DNA of 41,148 nucleotides from Alphaproteobacteria bacterium (GTDB taxonomy: Bacteria > Pseudomonadota > Alphaproteobacteria > Rickettsiales > Rickettsiaceae): contig JAHDEH010000003.1 of assembly GCA_020628955.1 (NCBI GenBank), positions 1 to 41,148 on the forward strand. Direction: 5' to 3'. The position numbers and the translations under genes were made by a program. Below, one piece after another: positions 26,192 through 33,890 of this stretch. The notes under the pieces were generated by a model, which did not search any database, was not told the DNA's origin, and saw only the letters and a program-made list of their open reading frames with translations. Each line of letters starts with the position of its first letter. The first letter of the stretch is position 1.

Positions 26192-26756
26192 TGATTTTGT
26201 TTCACGTGAATTGATAGAAAAATACAAACATCTTGTATTAAAGTGGAACAAAAAAATTAATTTAATCTCACCTAAGAGTGTAAATGATATAGAAATTAGA
26301 CATTTTCTTGATTCCGCTCAACTTCTCAAACTTATAAAGAAAGATGATACTGTTATTGATTTTGGTTCAGGGGGAGGGTTCCCTGGGTTAGTTTTATCTT
26401 TTGGCGGTGTAGAAGAAGTTACTATGGTAGAAAGTGACGAGAGAAAGTGCGCTTTTTTAGAGATAGCTTCAAAACTAACCAAGAACAACGTAACAATAAT
26501 AAATTCTAGAATAGAAAAAATTGATAAAAAAGAGTATAATATCTTGACTTGCAGAGCGTTCGCAGAAATTAGCAAAGTATTCGAATATTCACTAAATGTT
26601 ATAATAAAAAAGAAGATATTATTGCATAAAGGCAAATTACATGAAAAAGAAATAGAAGCGGCTAGTAGAGATTGGTTGTTTGATTACAAAATTCATGATA
26701 GCATAACATCTGAAGAAGGAAAGATTATAGAGATTAGTAATTTGATGAGGCGTTAA
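26181..26756 (+). CDS. rsmG: 16S rRNA (guanine-527-N7) methyltransferase RsmG
   Basis: Methylates G527 of 16S rRNA with S-adenosylmethionine. The motif FGSGGGFPG (61-69) is the SAM-binding loop; [11 protein letters not shown] and [10 protein letters not shown] are diagnostic upstream blocks, and TCRAFAEI follows. At 191 aa it is slightly short but complete. The ATG at 26181 overlaps the end of mnmG by 11 bases. A second parS-like palindrome lies in codons 6-10, encoding VSRE. Confidence 0.95.
   Translation: MHLNDFVSRELIEKYKHLVLKWNKKINLISPKSVNDIEIRHFLDSAQLLKLIKKDDTVIDFGSGGGFPGLVLSFGGVEEVTMVESDERKCAFLEIASKLTKNNVTIINSRIEKIDKKEYNILTCRAFAEISKVFEYSLNVIIKKKILLHKGKLHEKEIEAASRDWLFDYKIHDSITSEEGKIIEISNLMRR
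26198..26213. promoter_or_regulatory. parS: parS site 2 (ParB binding), at the start of rsmG
   Basis: TGTTTCACGTGAATTG shares the first 13 bases of the parS consensus, with the perfect core TTCACGTGAA at 26201-26210. It is 1,868 bases from site 1 and read in a different frame, so protein coding does not explain the match. Confidence 0.85.
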
Positions 26757-26760
26757 TATT

Positions 26761-27543
26761 ATGAATTCAAAAATTATATCTATTGTAAATCAAAAAGGCG
26801 GCGTAGGAAAAACAACAACAGCTGTTAATTTGGCAACTATATTGTGCGTAATGAATAAAAAGGTGCTGCTTGTGGACATTGATTCGCAAGGAAATAGCAG
26901 TAGCGGGGTCGGAATAGCTCAATTTAATCGTAAAATAACATCATATCATTTATTTTGTGATATTGCGACTATTTCAGACGCCATACAAACAACAGAAGTC
27001 CCTGGCCTTTCTGTAATTCCATCTAATACTAATTTAGCTGCAGCTGAAATTGATTTGGCTAATATGAAGAATCATGAATATATTCTCAAAAAGCACTTAA
27101 CTAGTGTAAAGCATGACTATGATTATATAATTATAGATTGCCCACCATCGTTAAATTTATTAACAATCAACGCTCTTGCAGCAAGCAATGAAATTATAAT
27201 ACCAATGCTTTGTGATTTTTACTCCCTAGAAGGCCTGAGTCATTTGATCAAAACAATAGAAATTATTAAAAAAAATATGAACAAAGAAATAAAAATTTGT
27301 GGAATTTTATTTACCATGTATGATGGTAGGAACAAATTAGCAAGGTGCGTAGAAAAGGATGTAAGAGACTGTTTGGGAGATTTAGTTTTTAAAACTACTA
27401 TACCAAGAAATATAAAAGTTTCTGAGGCTCCTTCGCATGGCAAAGCTGCCGTGATTTATGATCATAAATGTGCTGGCTCGCTAGCATATATAAGTTTAGC
27501 TAAGGAAATTATGTTAAAAGAGAAAAAGGTAGATACAGTATGA
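26761..27543 (+). CDS. parA: Chromosome partitioning ATPase ParA
   Basis: Forms ATP-dependent DNA-bound gradients that move ParB-parS complexes. The deviant Walker A motif is KGGVGKTT (12-19), then LLVDIDSQGNSSSG, and Walker B-like YIIIDCPPSLN. Length 260 aa is standard for chromosomal Soj/ParA. It follows rsmG by 4 bases and overlaps parB by 4 (ATGA), so the two are translationally coupled. Confidence 0.97.
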   Translation: MNSKIISIVNQKGGVGKTTTAVNLATILCVMNKKVLLVDIDSQGNSSSGVGIAQFNRKITSYHLFCDIATISDAIQTTEVPGLSVIPSNTNLAAAEIDLANMKNHEYILKKHLTSVKHDYDYIIIDCPPSLNLLTINALAASNEIIIPMLCDFYSLEGLSHLIKTIEIIKKNMNKEIKICGILFTMYDGRNKLARCVEKDVRDCLGDLVFKTTIPRNIKVSEAPSHGKAAVIYDHKCAGSLAYISLAKEIMLKEKKVDTV

Positions 27544-28403
27544 ATAAAACCGTTTTAGGGAAAGGTTTGTCTTCTTTATTAAAAGAAGAGGTTGCCCCCG
27601 TAGAAATAAAGAGCTCGCAAAACATGCTTGATATAAATTTTTTACATGCAAATTCAGATCAGCCAAGAAAAGTATTTGATTTAGAAAAAATAAGAGAGCT
27701 TGCAGATTCTATTGTTAACCATGGCTTAGTGCAACCGATTATAGTAAAAAAAATTGCTAATGATCAATATAAAATAGTTGCAGGAGAGCGTAGGTACAGA
27801 GCTTCTCAAATGGCTGGCCTCAAGCAAGTCCCTGTAATTATTAAGGATTTAAGCTCAAAAGAAGTATTGGAAATTGCTTTAATAGAAAATATTCAAAGGC
27901 AAGAACTGACAGCCATAGAGGAAGCCGAGGGCTACAAAAAACTTATAGATGATTATGGCTATTCTAACAGCGAACTAGCGGAAGCTGTAGGCAAAAGCCG
28001 CAGCCATGTAGCCAATTTATTAAGATTAAATAATTTACCTGAATCAATTAAAGAAATGGTAAATAACGGTAAAATTTCCATGGGGCATGCTAGGTGTTTA
28101 ATTGGCATTGAAAACCCTGAAGACTTGGCTTCAAAAATCATTGAAAATGACTTAAATGTAAGACAAACAGAAGAGCTTGCTGCAAATAGAAAAGGTGGCC
28201 GCAGAAAAGAAAAAAGTAATTCTAGTGCTGATCAAGATGCTTCATCAAATGTAATTGATGAGGATATGATTATGCTAGGCCAAACTCTTAGTGAAAAATT
28301 CGGTGTGAAAGTTGTTGTTGAAAATTCTTGGAATGGTGGTAAAGTATCGTTTCATTACAGCAACTTAGAGGAGCTGGACTTAATTTTAGCAAAAATAGGA
28401 TAA
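27540..28403 (+). CDS. parB: Chromosome partitioning protein ParB
   Basis: CTP-dependent DNA clamp that loads at parS. The N-terminal LGKGLSSL (6-13) is the ParA-stimulating peptide. The CTP-binding motifs are GERRYRAS (82-89) and ENIQR (116-120), and the helix-turn-helix covers about 143-165 (SNSELAEAVGKSRSHVANLLRL). A linker with KGGRRKEK and a C-terminal dimerisation region follow. Length 287 aa is typical. Two matching parS sites lie upstream at 24330 and 26198. Confidence 0.97.
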   Translation: MNKTVLGKGLSSLLKEEVAPVEIKSSQNMLDINFLHANSDQPRKVFDLEKIRELADSIVNHGLVQPIIVKKIANDQYKIVAGERRYRASQMAGLKQVPVIIKDLSSKEVLEIALIENIQRQELTAIEEAEGYKKLIDDYGYSNSELAEAVGKSRSHVANLLRLNNLPESIKEMVNNGKISMGHARCLIGIENPEDLASKIIENDLNVRQTEELAANRKGGRRKEKSNSSADQDASSNVIDEDMIMLGQTLSEKFGVKVVVENSWNGGKVSFHYSNLEELDLILAKIG

Positions 28404-28407
28404 ATTT

Positions 28408-29058
28408 ATGGAATTATTTTTAGATAGCGTTGATATTTTCGAAATAAAAAAATATCAAGATTACGGTATAATTGATGGAGTAACAACAAATCCATCTTTG
28501 ATGGCAAAATCTAGCATGGGTTTTGAAGAAACTGCAAGTAATATTTGTAAAATTGTGCATGGCGATGTTAGCATTGAGGTTGCATCTAACGACTATAATT
28601 CTATGCTTATAGAAGGAAAGAAAATTTTAGAAATAGCAGAAAATGTGGTGATTAAGCTTCCCATAACTATGGATGGAATAAAAGCTTGCAGTTATTTTGC
28701 AGAGAGGGGGAAAAAAACCAACATGACATTATGTTTTTCTTCATCTCAAGCTATATTAGCAGCAAAAGCAGGGGCTGCTTATGTCTCTCCATTTATTGGC
28801 AGGCTAGAAGATGTAGGCGCAGACGGCATACAACTAATAGAAGATATAAGAGAGATATACGATAATTTTGCTTATGAAACAAAAATACTAGCAGCATCAA
28901 TAAGAAACAAAAATCATCTGGAAGAAGCAGCTATTGTCGGAGCAGATGTAGCAACTCTCCCTGCAAAAATTATAGAAGAATTAGTACAGCATAAATTAAC
29001 CGATGCTGGGCTAAAACAATTCAATCAAGACTGGAATAATTCTGGTAAGCAAATTTAA
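28408..29058 (+). CDS. fsa: Transaldolase-family protein (fructose-6-phosphate aldolase/TalC-like)
   Basis: A 216-aa small-type transaldolase, class I aldolase fold. Conserved segments include FLDSVDIFEI, IDGVTTNPSLMAKS, the Schiff-base Lys83 in VVIKLPIT, and MTLCFSSSQAILAAKAGA. The family exchanges dihydroxyacetone units between sugar phosphates; whether this copy is a transaldolase or a fructose-6-phosphate aldolase cannot be told from sequence. It starts 4 bases after parB and ends 22 before ettA, in the same plus-strand run. Confidence 0.92.
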   Translation: MELFLDSVDIFEIKKYQDYGIIDGVTTNPSLMAKSSMGFEETASNICKIVHGDVSIEVASNDYNSMLIEGKKILEIAENVVIKLPITMDGIKACSYFAERGKKTNMTLCFSSSQAILAAKAGAAYVSPFIGRLEDVGADGIQLIEDIREIYDNFAYETKILAASIRNKNHLEEAAIVGADVATLPAKIIEELVQHKLTDAGLKQFNQDWNNSGKQI

Positions 29059-29080
29059 TTTAATAATCAAGGATAAATAA

Positions 29081-30748
29081 ATGTCATATCAATATGTGTA
29101 TGTAATGAAAGGCTTGTCAAAGGCCATCAATGGAAAAGAAATATTAAAAGAAACTTGGCTATCTTTTTTGCCTGGTGCAAAAATAGGTATTATTGGCCAT
29201 AATGGAGCTGGTAAATCTACCTTGCTTAAAATAATGGCTGGAATAGATAAAGAGTATGAGGGAGAAGCTTTTGTAGCAGATGGGGTCAAGGTTGGCTACC
29301 TTGCTCAGGAGCCGCACCTAGATGAAACAAAAAACGTTTTTGAAAATGTAATGGATGGAATGAGTGAGACTAAAGCTCTTATTGATGAATTCAACGCAGT
29401 GAGTGCTAAATTTGCCGAAGAAATGACAGATGATGAGATGAATGACTTGCTTGCAAAACAGGCAGAGCTGCAAGAAAAAATTGATGCTGTAGATGGGTGG
29501 AGCATGGAAAGGGAAATAGAAATTGCTATGAATGCTCTTAGATGCCCACCTAAAGATGCAGATGTAACAAAAATTTCTGGCGGTGAAAAGCGCAGGGTTG
29601 CTCTGTGTAAAATACTGCTAGAAAAACCAGATATGTTATTGCTGGATGAACCGACAAACCACCTTGATGCAGAATCTGTATCATGGCTTGAAAATTTCCT
29701 AAAATCATATAAAGGAACTGTTGTGTCAATAACTCACGACCGTTATTTCCTAGACAATGTAGCGCAGTGGATATTAGAAGTTGAGCGTGGTAATTGTGTG
29801 CCATGGAACTCTAATTATTCTGCATGGCTTAAGCAAAAGCAGGAAAAAATGGCACTGGAGGAAAAAGAAGAAAGCGACCGCAGCAAGCAACTTAAAAAAG
29901 AGCTTGAATGGGTTGGGCAATCGCCAAAGGGGCGTCAGGCAAAGAGTAAAGCCAGGATTAATGCATATCAAGAATTGCTCAATAAAAAACGCGATGTAGG
30001 TAACGCTGCTTCTGAAATTATTGTTCCAAATGGACCAAGACTGGGTGATTTAGTAATTGAAGTAGAGAATATTTCAAAATCTTTTGGAGACAAGCAACTT
30101 TTAAAAGATTTTAGCTTCAGAGCTCCTCCTGGTGCAATCGTTGGAATTGTTGGGCCTAATGGAGCAGGTAAATCTACTTTATTCAAAATGCTTACAGGGG
30201 AACTTGAACCAGATAATGGCAGTGTTAAAGTTGGTGATACTGTAAAACTTGGCTATGTTGACCAGTCACGCGATCATTTAGATGACAATAAAACTATTTG
30301 GGAAGAAATTTCAGAAGGCCTAGAGGTTCTTGAGCTTGGTGATGTGTCTATGAAGAGTCGGGCATATTGCTCGGCCTTTAATTTTAAAGGACCAAAGCAG
30401 CAGAAAAAAGTTGGGCAACTATCAGGCGGAGAGCGCAATAGGGTGCATCTAGCCAAGCTTTTGAAGGCGGGCTCTAATGTTATATTACTCGATGAACCAT
30501 CAAATGATCTAGACGTTGATACGCTAAGAGCGCTGGAAGATGCAATATTAGATTTTGCAGGATGTGTATTTGTTATTAGTCACGATAGGTGGTTTTTGGA
30601 TAGAATAGCAACGCATATTATAGCCTACGACAGAGATGGAAGCGCTACATGGTTTGAAGGAAATTATGAAGATTATCATAATTATATTAGCAAAATTTCT
30701 GGCGAAGATACTAAAAATCCAAAATATAAGCATAGAAAATTGGCATAA
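29081..30748 (+). CDS. ettA: Energy-dependent translational throttle protein EttA (ABC-F)
   Basis: ABC-F ATPase that binds the ribosomal E site and gates elongation according to the ATP/ADP ratio. It has two ABC domains: Walker A GHNGAGKST (39-47) with signature SGGEKRRVALC, and GPNGAGKST (358-366) with SGGERNRVHLA. Both Walker B motifs (LLLDEPTNHLD and ILLDEPSNDLD) are intact, and the linker between domains is lysine-rich and coiled-coil. The N-terminus YQYVYVMKGLSKA is characteristic of EttA rather than other ABC-F proteins. Length 555 aa is normal. An AAGGAT ribosome binding site precedes the ATG. Confidence 0.96.
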   Translation: MSYQYVYVMKGLSKAINGKEILKETWLSFLPGAKIGIIGHNGAGKSTLLKIMAGIDKEYEGEAFVADGVKVGYLAQEPHLDETKNVFENVMDGMSETKALIDEFNAVSAKFAEEMTDDEMNDLLAKQAELQEKIDAVDGWSMEREIEIAMNALRCPPKDADVTKISGGEKRRVALCKILLEKPDMLLLDEPTNHLDAESVSWLENFLKSYKGTVVSITHDRYFLDNVAQWILEVERGNCVPWNSNYSAWLKQKQEKMALEEKEESDRSKQLKKELEWVGQSPKGRQAKSKARINAYQELLNKKRDVGNAASEIIVPNGPRLGDLVIEVENISKSFGDKQLLKDFSFRAPPGAIVGIVGPNGAGKSTLFKMLTGELEPDNGSVKVGDTVKLGYVDQSRDHLDDNKTIWEEISEGLEVLELGDVSMKSRAYCSAFNFKGPKQQKKVGQLSGGERNRVHLAKLLKAGSNVILLDEPSNDLDVDTLRALEDAILDFAGCVFVISHDRWFLDRIATHIIAYDRDGSATWFEGNYEDYHNYISKISGEDTKNPKYKHRKLA

Positions 30749-30756
30749 AAGTTAAA

Positions 30757-31308
30757 ATGACCAAAGCTCAACGTAGTTTGTTATCAGATGCAAATCAGTA
30801 TAATGCACGTGGGTTAGAATTACAGAGCTTTGGTCAATATAATTTAGCGACTTCATTTTATCTCAAAGCTCTAAAAACTTACAAAGATATACATAGAGCA
30901 AATTTAAACATTTTAAAATTAACAGAAATAGCAAATACAAAAAAACATCTAGCTATTTGCTGGCAAAAAATTGCAGATGATGATTTTAACCATGGCAATT
31001 ATCAATTATCTAAAAAACATGTTTTGGATGCTCTAGAATTATATGCATCTTTGACAAAAGAAGATTATAATCACACTTTATTGCAAGATATGATGTGCGT
31101 TTATAAGACTCTTATTGCTATTTGTTCGAAACTAGGAGAAGTTACACAAGAAGCAACATATGATAGATTTGCATTTATATGCAAAAAATACATAGGCGGT
31201 TTGCTTATAATGGAGGAAATAAATGAAGTTATTTGCAATAAAGAAAATTACTCATTAGACGAATTTTCTGATACTATTTTAGGGAATTTATTAGAAATTT
31301 CGTTATAA
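30757..31308 (+). CDS. TPR-like protein of unknown function
   Basis: A 183-aa helical protein. Tetratricopeptide-like helix pairs can be seen: ARGLELQSFGQYNLATSFYLKALKTY near the N-terminus, and HGNYQLSKKHVLDALELYASL in the middle. These repeats bind proteins. No signal peptide or membrane segment. It starts 8 bases after ettA, so it is probably cotranscribed with it, but no link to EttA's function is known. The C-terminal third is unassigned. Confidence 0.75.
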   Translation: MTKAQRSLLSDANQYNARGLELQSFGQYNLATSFYLKALKTYKDIHRANLNILKLTEIANTKKHLAICWQKIADDDFNHGNYQLSKKHVLDALELYASLTKEDYNHTLLQDMMCVYKTLIAICSKLGEVTQEATYDRFAFICKKYIGGLLIMEEINEVICNKENYSLDEFSDTILGNLLEISL

Positions 31309-31340
31309 AGGAATAAATACTCATTATTGAACATAAAGAC

Positions 31341-31377
31341 TATTTAGTCTGTATCTATTGACAATATATACTAAATA
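31341..31377. promoter_or_regulatory. Inverted repeat overlapping the yheO-like promoter (candidate operator)
   Basis: TATTTAGT (31341-31348) and ACTAAATA (31370-31377) are perfect 8-base arms; the right arm lies in the promoter spacer and the left just upstream of the -35 box. The centre-to-centre distance is 29 bases, close to three DNA turns. A repressor bound to both arms would cover the promoter; the adjacent regulator is the natural candidate. Confidence 0.45.
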
Positions 31378-31386
31378 ATGTATGCT
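31358..31386 (+). promoter_or_regulatory. Promoter of the regulator-aminotransferase operon
   Basis: A perfect TTGACA (31358-31363), a 17-base spacer and TATGCT (31381-31386). The predicted start is about 32 bases before the regulator ATG. Confidence 0.65.
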
Positions 31387-31424
31387 GTGTTTAATATAGA
31401 TTACAATAAAGAGTTTTGAGTTAA

Positions 31425-32009
31425 ATGAGTTTATCAAATTATATTCCAATATGCGAAGCTATTGTAAAATTAATGGAGCCTTTGGTGGAGGTTGCTATTC
31501 ATGATATAGATAGCAACAAAATTGCTTATATTAATGGCAATATTTCCAAACGCAAAATAAATGATCTAAGCCTGCTAAGCGCACCCACTTCAGAAGAGCT
31601 AGATAGGCTAGGACAAATAACTTATCCTAAAACTAATTTTGATGGGAAAATTATCAAATCAATCTCTGTAAAATTAAATCATCAATATCTTATGTGCATC
31701 AATTGCGATGTTTCAATATTTAATAAAATGCAGGAACTTAGCTCCTCATTGCTTAAAATGAACACGCAGCCTAAATCACTTTTTTCCAATGACTGGCAAG
31801 AAAATTTACATATCAGCATTAATGCTTACTTGCAAAAAAATAATTTATTATTTGATCATCTTAATCAAAATACTAAAAAAGCTTTGGTAAAATATTTATT
31901 TGACCTTGGAGCGTTTAATGAAAAAAATGCAGCTGATTACATAGCAAAGACTCTTACCTTAGGAAGAGCTACTATTTTCAAATATTTAAAAGAATGGAGA
32001 AAGCAATGA
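31425..32009 (+). CDS. YheO/DauR-like transcriptional regulator (PAS-like and HTH)
   Basis: The 194-aa protein has an N-terminal PAS-like ligand-binding domain (about residues 5-110: ICEAIVKLMEPLVEVAIHD and ISVKLNHQYLMCINCDVS) and a C-terminal helix-turn-helix (about 135-192: ALVKYLFDLGAFNEKNAADYIAKTLTLGRATIFKYLKEWRK), the arrangement of the YheO/DauR family. Known members respond to small molecules such as amino acids. It overlaps the aminotransferase by 4 bases (ATGA), so it probably controls that operon. An inverted repeat covers its own promoter. The pair looks like an acquired metabolic module in this otherwise reduced genome (inference). Confidence 0.8.
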   Translation: MSLSNYIPICEAIVKLMEPLVEVAIHDIDSNKIAYINGNISKRKINDLSLLSAPTSEELDRLGQITYPKTNFDGKIIKSISVKLNHQYLMCINCDVSIFNKMQELSSSLLKMNTQPKSLFSNDWQENLHISINAYLQKNNLLFDHLNQNTKKALVKYLFDLGAFNEKNAADYIAKTLTLGRATIFKYLKEWRKQ

Positions 32010-33112
32010 ATGTTTTTAAACTAGAAGAATATCTTTCAAAATACGAATTTTCTGCAAAATATTTACTATGCTGTTCCGACAGTGAAAGCTTTTCAATGTC
32101 AGAAATATTGAACCTAGCTACTCCTCAAGACAAAAAATTATGGAATAATTTACAATTAAGCTACACTGAAGTACCTGGAATGCCAGAGCTCAGAGATGTA
32201 GTAGCACATGAAATGTATCATGGGCTTGCATTAGATAATATATTAATGTTTGCGGGCGCTGAAGAGGGAATATTTTGCACACTCAATTCCATTATAGAAC
32301 CATCTGATCATGTTATTGTGCTAACACCTTGCTATCAATCTTTGCTTGAAGTACCAAAATCCAAAGGCGCTAGCATCACTGAAATGAAACTAAATGAAGA
32401 AAATGATTGGCGCATTGATATTGATGCTATTAAAAGATCTTTGCGAACTAATACCAAATGCATTATTATTAATTTTCCGCATAACCCCACAGGGCAAGTA
32501 ATAGAAGAGGAGGAGCTTAAAGATCTTGTGGATCTGTGTGCATCTGGGGATATATGGCTATTTTCTGATGAAGTATACAGACTTCTTGGTTCTCCAAATA
32601 AACAATGGAGCTCTCCTGCTGCAAATATTTATGATAAAGCAATATCGCTTGGCGTTATGAGTAAAGCTTTTGGCCTTGCGGGACTAAGGGTTGGCTGGAT
32701 TGCATGTCAAAACAAAGATATGCTAAAAAAAATAGAGCAAATGAAGCATTACACGTCTATTTGTAATAGCGCGCCTGCTGAAATTCTGAGTTTAATATCG
32801 CTGAAAGCAAAAGATAAAATCTTACAACGTAATAATGCAATAGTCGATTATAATCTACAACTTCTTGATAAATTTTTTGTAGAGTATAAACACCTTTTTC
32901 AATGGGTTCGTCCGCAAGGAGGATGCGTTGGTTTTGTAAAATATAAAGGAACTGATACCATAGATTCTTTTTGCAAGCAATTAGTTGCCAAAAAAAGTGT
33001 TCTTCTTTTACCGGCATCTATTTATGACTATAGCAGCAACCACTTCCGCATAGGATTTGGCCGCAAAAATATGCCTGAATGCCTTGATAAATTGAAAGAT
33101 TTTTTACTATAA
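32006..33112 (+). CDS. PLP-dependent aminotransferase (class I/II, fold type I)
   Basis: Pyridoxal-phosphate enzyme of 368 aa. Diagnostic segments are NFPHNPTGQVI, SDEVYRLL, and the Schiff-base lysine Lys220 in VMSKAFGLAGLRVGW; the C-terminal arginine is in HFRIGFGR. An in-frame ATG at 31994 would add four residues, but ATG 32006 is chosen because it overlaps the regulator's stop as ATGA and has GGAGA about 5 bases upstream. The substrate is unknown. Pairing with a YheO-like regulator suggests an amino-acid or peptide-derived substrate. The gene is followed directly by a REP-like repeat. Confidence 0.87.
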   Translation: MNVFKLEEYLSKYEFSAKYLLCCSDSESFSMSEILNLATPQDKKLWNNLQLSYTEVPGMPELRDVVAHEMYHGLALDNILMFAGAEEGIFCTLNSIIEPSDHVIVLTPCYQSLLEVPKSKGASITEMKLNEENDWRIDIDAIKRSLRTNTKCIIINFPHNPTGQVIEEEELKDLVDLCASGDIWLFSDEVYRLLGSPNKQWSSPAANIYDKAISLGVMSKAFGLAGLRVGWIACQNKDMLKKIEQMKHYTSICNSAPAEILSLISLKAKDKILQRNNAIVDYNLQLLDKFFVEYKHLFQWVRPQGGCVGFVKYKGTDTIDSFCKQLVAKKSVLLLPASIYDYSSNHFRIGFGRKNMPECLDKLKDFLL

Positions 33113-33138
33113 TTCGGCGATGAAGGGCGTGCCGAAAA

Positions 33139-33172
33139 AGATCACCACGTCGCTTACGCTCCTCCGCGCATG
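33139..33172 (-). repeat. REP-like element (minus orientation)
   Basis: GC-rich compared with its surroundings. On the minus strand it reads GCGCGGAGGAGCGTAAGCGA and ends GTGGTGATCT, resembling the 33891-33936 element in reverse orientation. Together the two flank the short ankyrin gene and RNA copy B. Confidence 0.5.
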
Positions 33173-33176
33173 CCCC

Positions 33177-33542
33177 CTATTTTTTCCCGCTAACATGGCG
33201 CATTTTGCGCAAGAGATTGCTAATTTGGGGCGTTATGCCATATTTCGCCTCTTTTTGCATCTTCTCGTGCATTTTTGCAATATACGTCATTGCCGCTATT
33301 CCATCATCATTAATAGAATCTATCGGACTAGCACCAGCATCTAGCAGCTTACACACTTCGTCATAATCCATGTTTTTTGCTGCTTCAAATAATTTTTTAT
33401 TCAGCTCTTTCTGCTCTTTTGAAATATTGGTTGCTTTTGAGTGAATTGGCTGCTGCGCTTTGTGAGATATGTTGTTTTTTACAGGCTCTTTGCCAAATAG
33501 AGCGTTTGCAACTAGGTTGCGCATTTTCTTATCGTTTGTCAT
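33177..33542 (-). CDS. Short ankyrin-repeat protein, 121 aa
   Basis: One clear ankyrin unit (about residues 44-88: KKLFEAAKNMDYDEVCKLLDAGASPID followed by GIAAMTYIA) lies between a lysine-rich N-terminus (MTNDKK) and a basic tail ending LRKMRHVSGKK. No signal peptide. A strong GGGAGG ribosome binding site (33553-33558) sits 10 bases upstream of the ATG and directly after a perfect intrinsic terminator at the end of RNA copy B, so expression should depend on read-through of that terminator. The tail runs up to a REP-like repeat and may be remodelled by it. Function unknown. Confidence 0.75.
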   Translation of the reverse strand: MTNDKKMRNLVANALFGKEPVKNNISHKAQQPIHSKATNISKEQKELNKKLFEAAKNMDYDEVCKLLDAGASPIDSINDDGIAAMTYIAKMHEKMQKEAKYGITPQISNLLRKMRHVSGKK

Positions 33543-33573
33543 TTTGGTATATCCTCCCTAAAATGATTGAATT

Positions 33574-33598
33574 AAAAAGGTTCTAATTGCTAGAACCT
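33574..33598 (-). terminator. Intrinsic terminator ending RNA copy B
   Basis: On the minus strand a perfect 8-bp stem (AGGTTCTA at 33598-33591 pairs with 33585-33578), 5-base loop, then TTTTT. It lies 15 bases before the ribosome binding site of the short ankyrin gene, the position of an attenuator. Confidence 0.85.
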
Positions 33599-33828
33599 CG
33601 ATAAAAATCAACTTGAAGGATAACCTCCCTCAAGTGATCGGGGAGTTCGAAAAAACTATCAACAACAGTCCATGAAGGTCTTTAGGCAACAAAATTGCCT
33701 TGTACATAACCTGCATCTCCCCGATCATAAATCAAGGAAATGGATTTTATAGATTTACGACGCTAAACCAAGTAAGCGTCGTGTTGATTAGAGACTTCGA
33801 TATCCCAGAACGGCAACTTGCCATTCCA
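33574..33828 (-). ncRNA. Structured leader-type RNA, copy B
   Basis: About 255 nt on the minus strand. Helices in plus coordinates: P1 GAA-GGC/GCC-TTC (33808-33826); P2 ACGACGCT/AGCGTCGT (33757-33764, 33775-33782); P3 a perfect 11-bp long-range stem (33635-33645 with 33717-33727) enclosing P3a AGGCAA/TTGCCT (33684-33689, 33695-33700) and P3b ACTAT/ACAGT (33655-33659, 33665-33669); P4 ACTTGAAGGA/TCCCTCAAGT (33611-33620, 33626-33635); then the terminator. P3b and P4 need G-U pairs that exist only on the minus strand. A promoter with perfect TTGACA lies just upstream and would start transcription two bases before P1. No match to any RNA family I know; riboswitch, attenuator or terminated small RNA are all possible. 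Confidence 0.75.
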
Positions 33829-33834
33829 GTTTCT

Positions 33835-33863
33835 ATTATGAATAAATTAATGATTATTGTCAA
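33835..33863 (-). promoter_or_regulatory. Promoter of RNA copy B
   Basis: On the minus strand TTGACA (33863-33858), a 17-base spacer and CATAAT (33840-33835); eleven of twelve consensus bases match. The predicted start near 33828 coincides with the first helix of the RNA. Confidence 0.75.
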
Positions 33864-33890
33864 GGGGAAATGCGTCCCCAATAAGGAATT

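Noticed and set aside
33120-33344. Plus-strand ORF after the aminotransferase
   Set aside because: It runs through a GC-rich REP-like repeat and antisense to the short ankyrin gene; its composition explains the open frame.
33574-33828. T-box, group I/II intron or tmRNA identity for the structured RNA
   Set aside because: No T-box antiterminator motif, intron core or domain V, or tmRNA tag and acceptor ends could be found in either copy.
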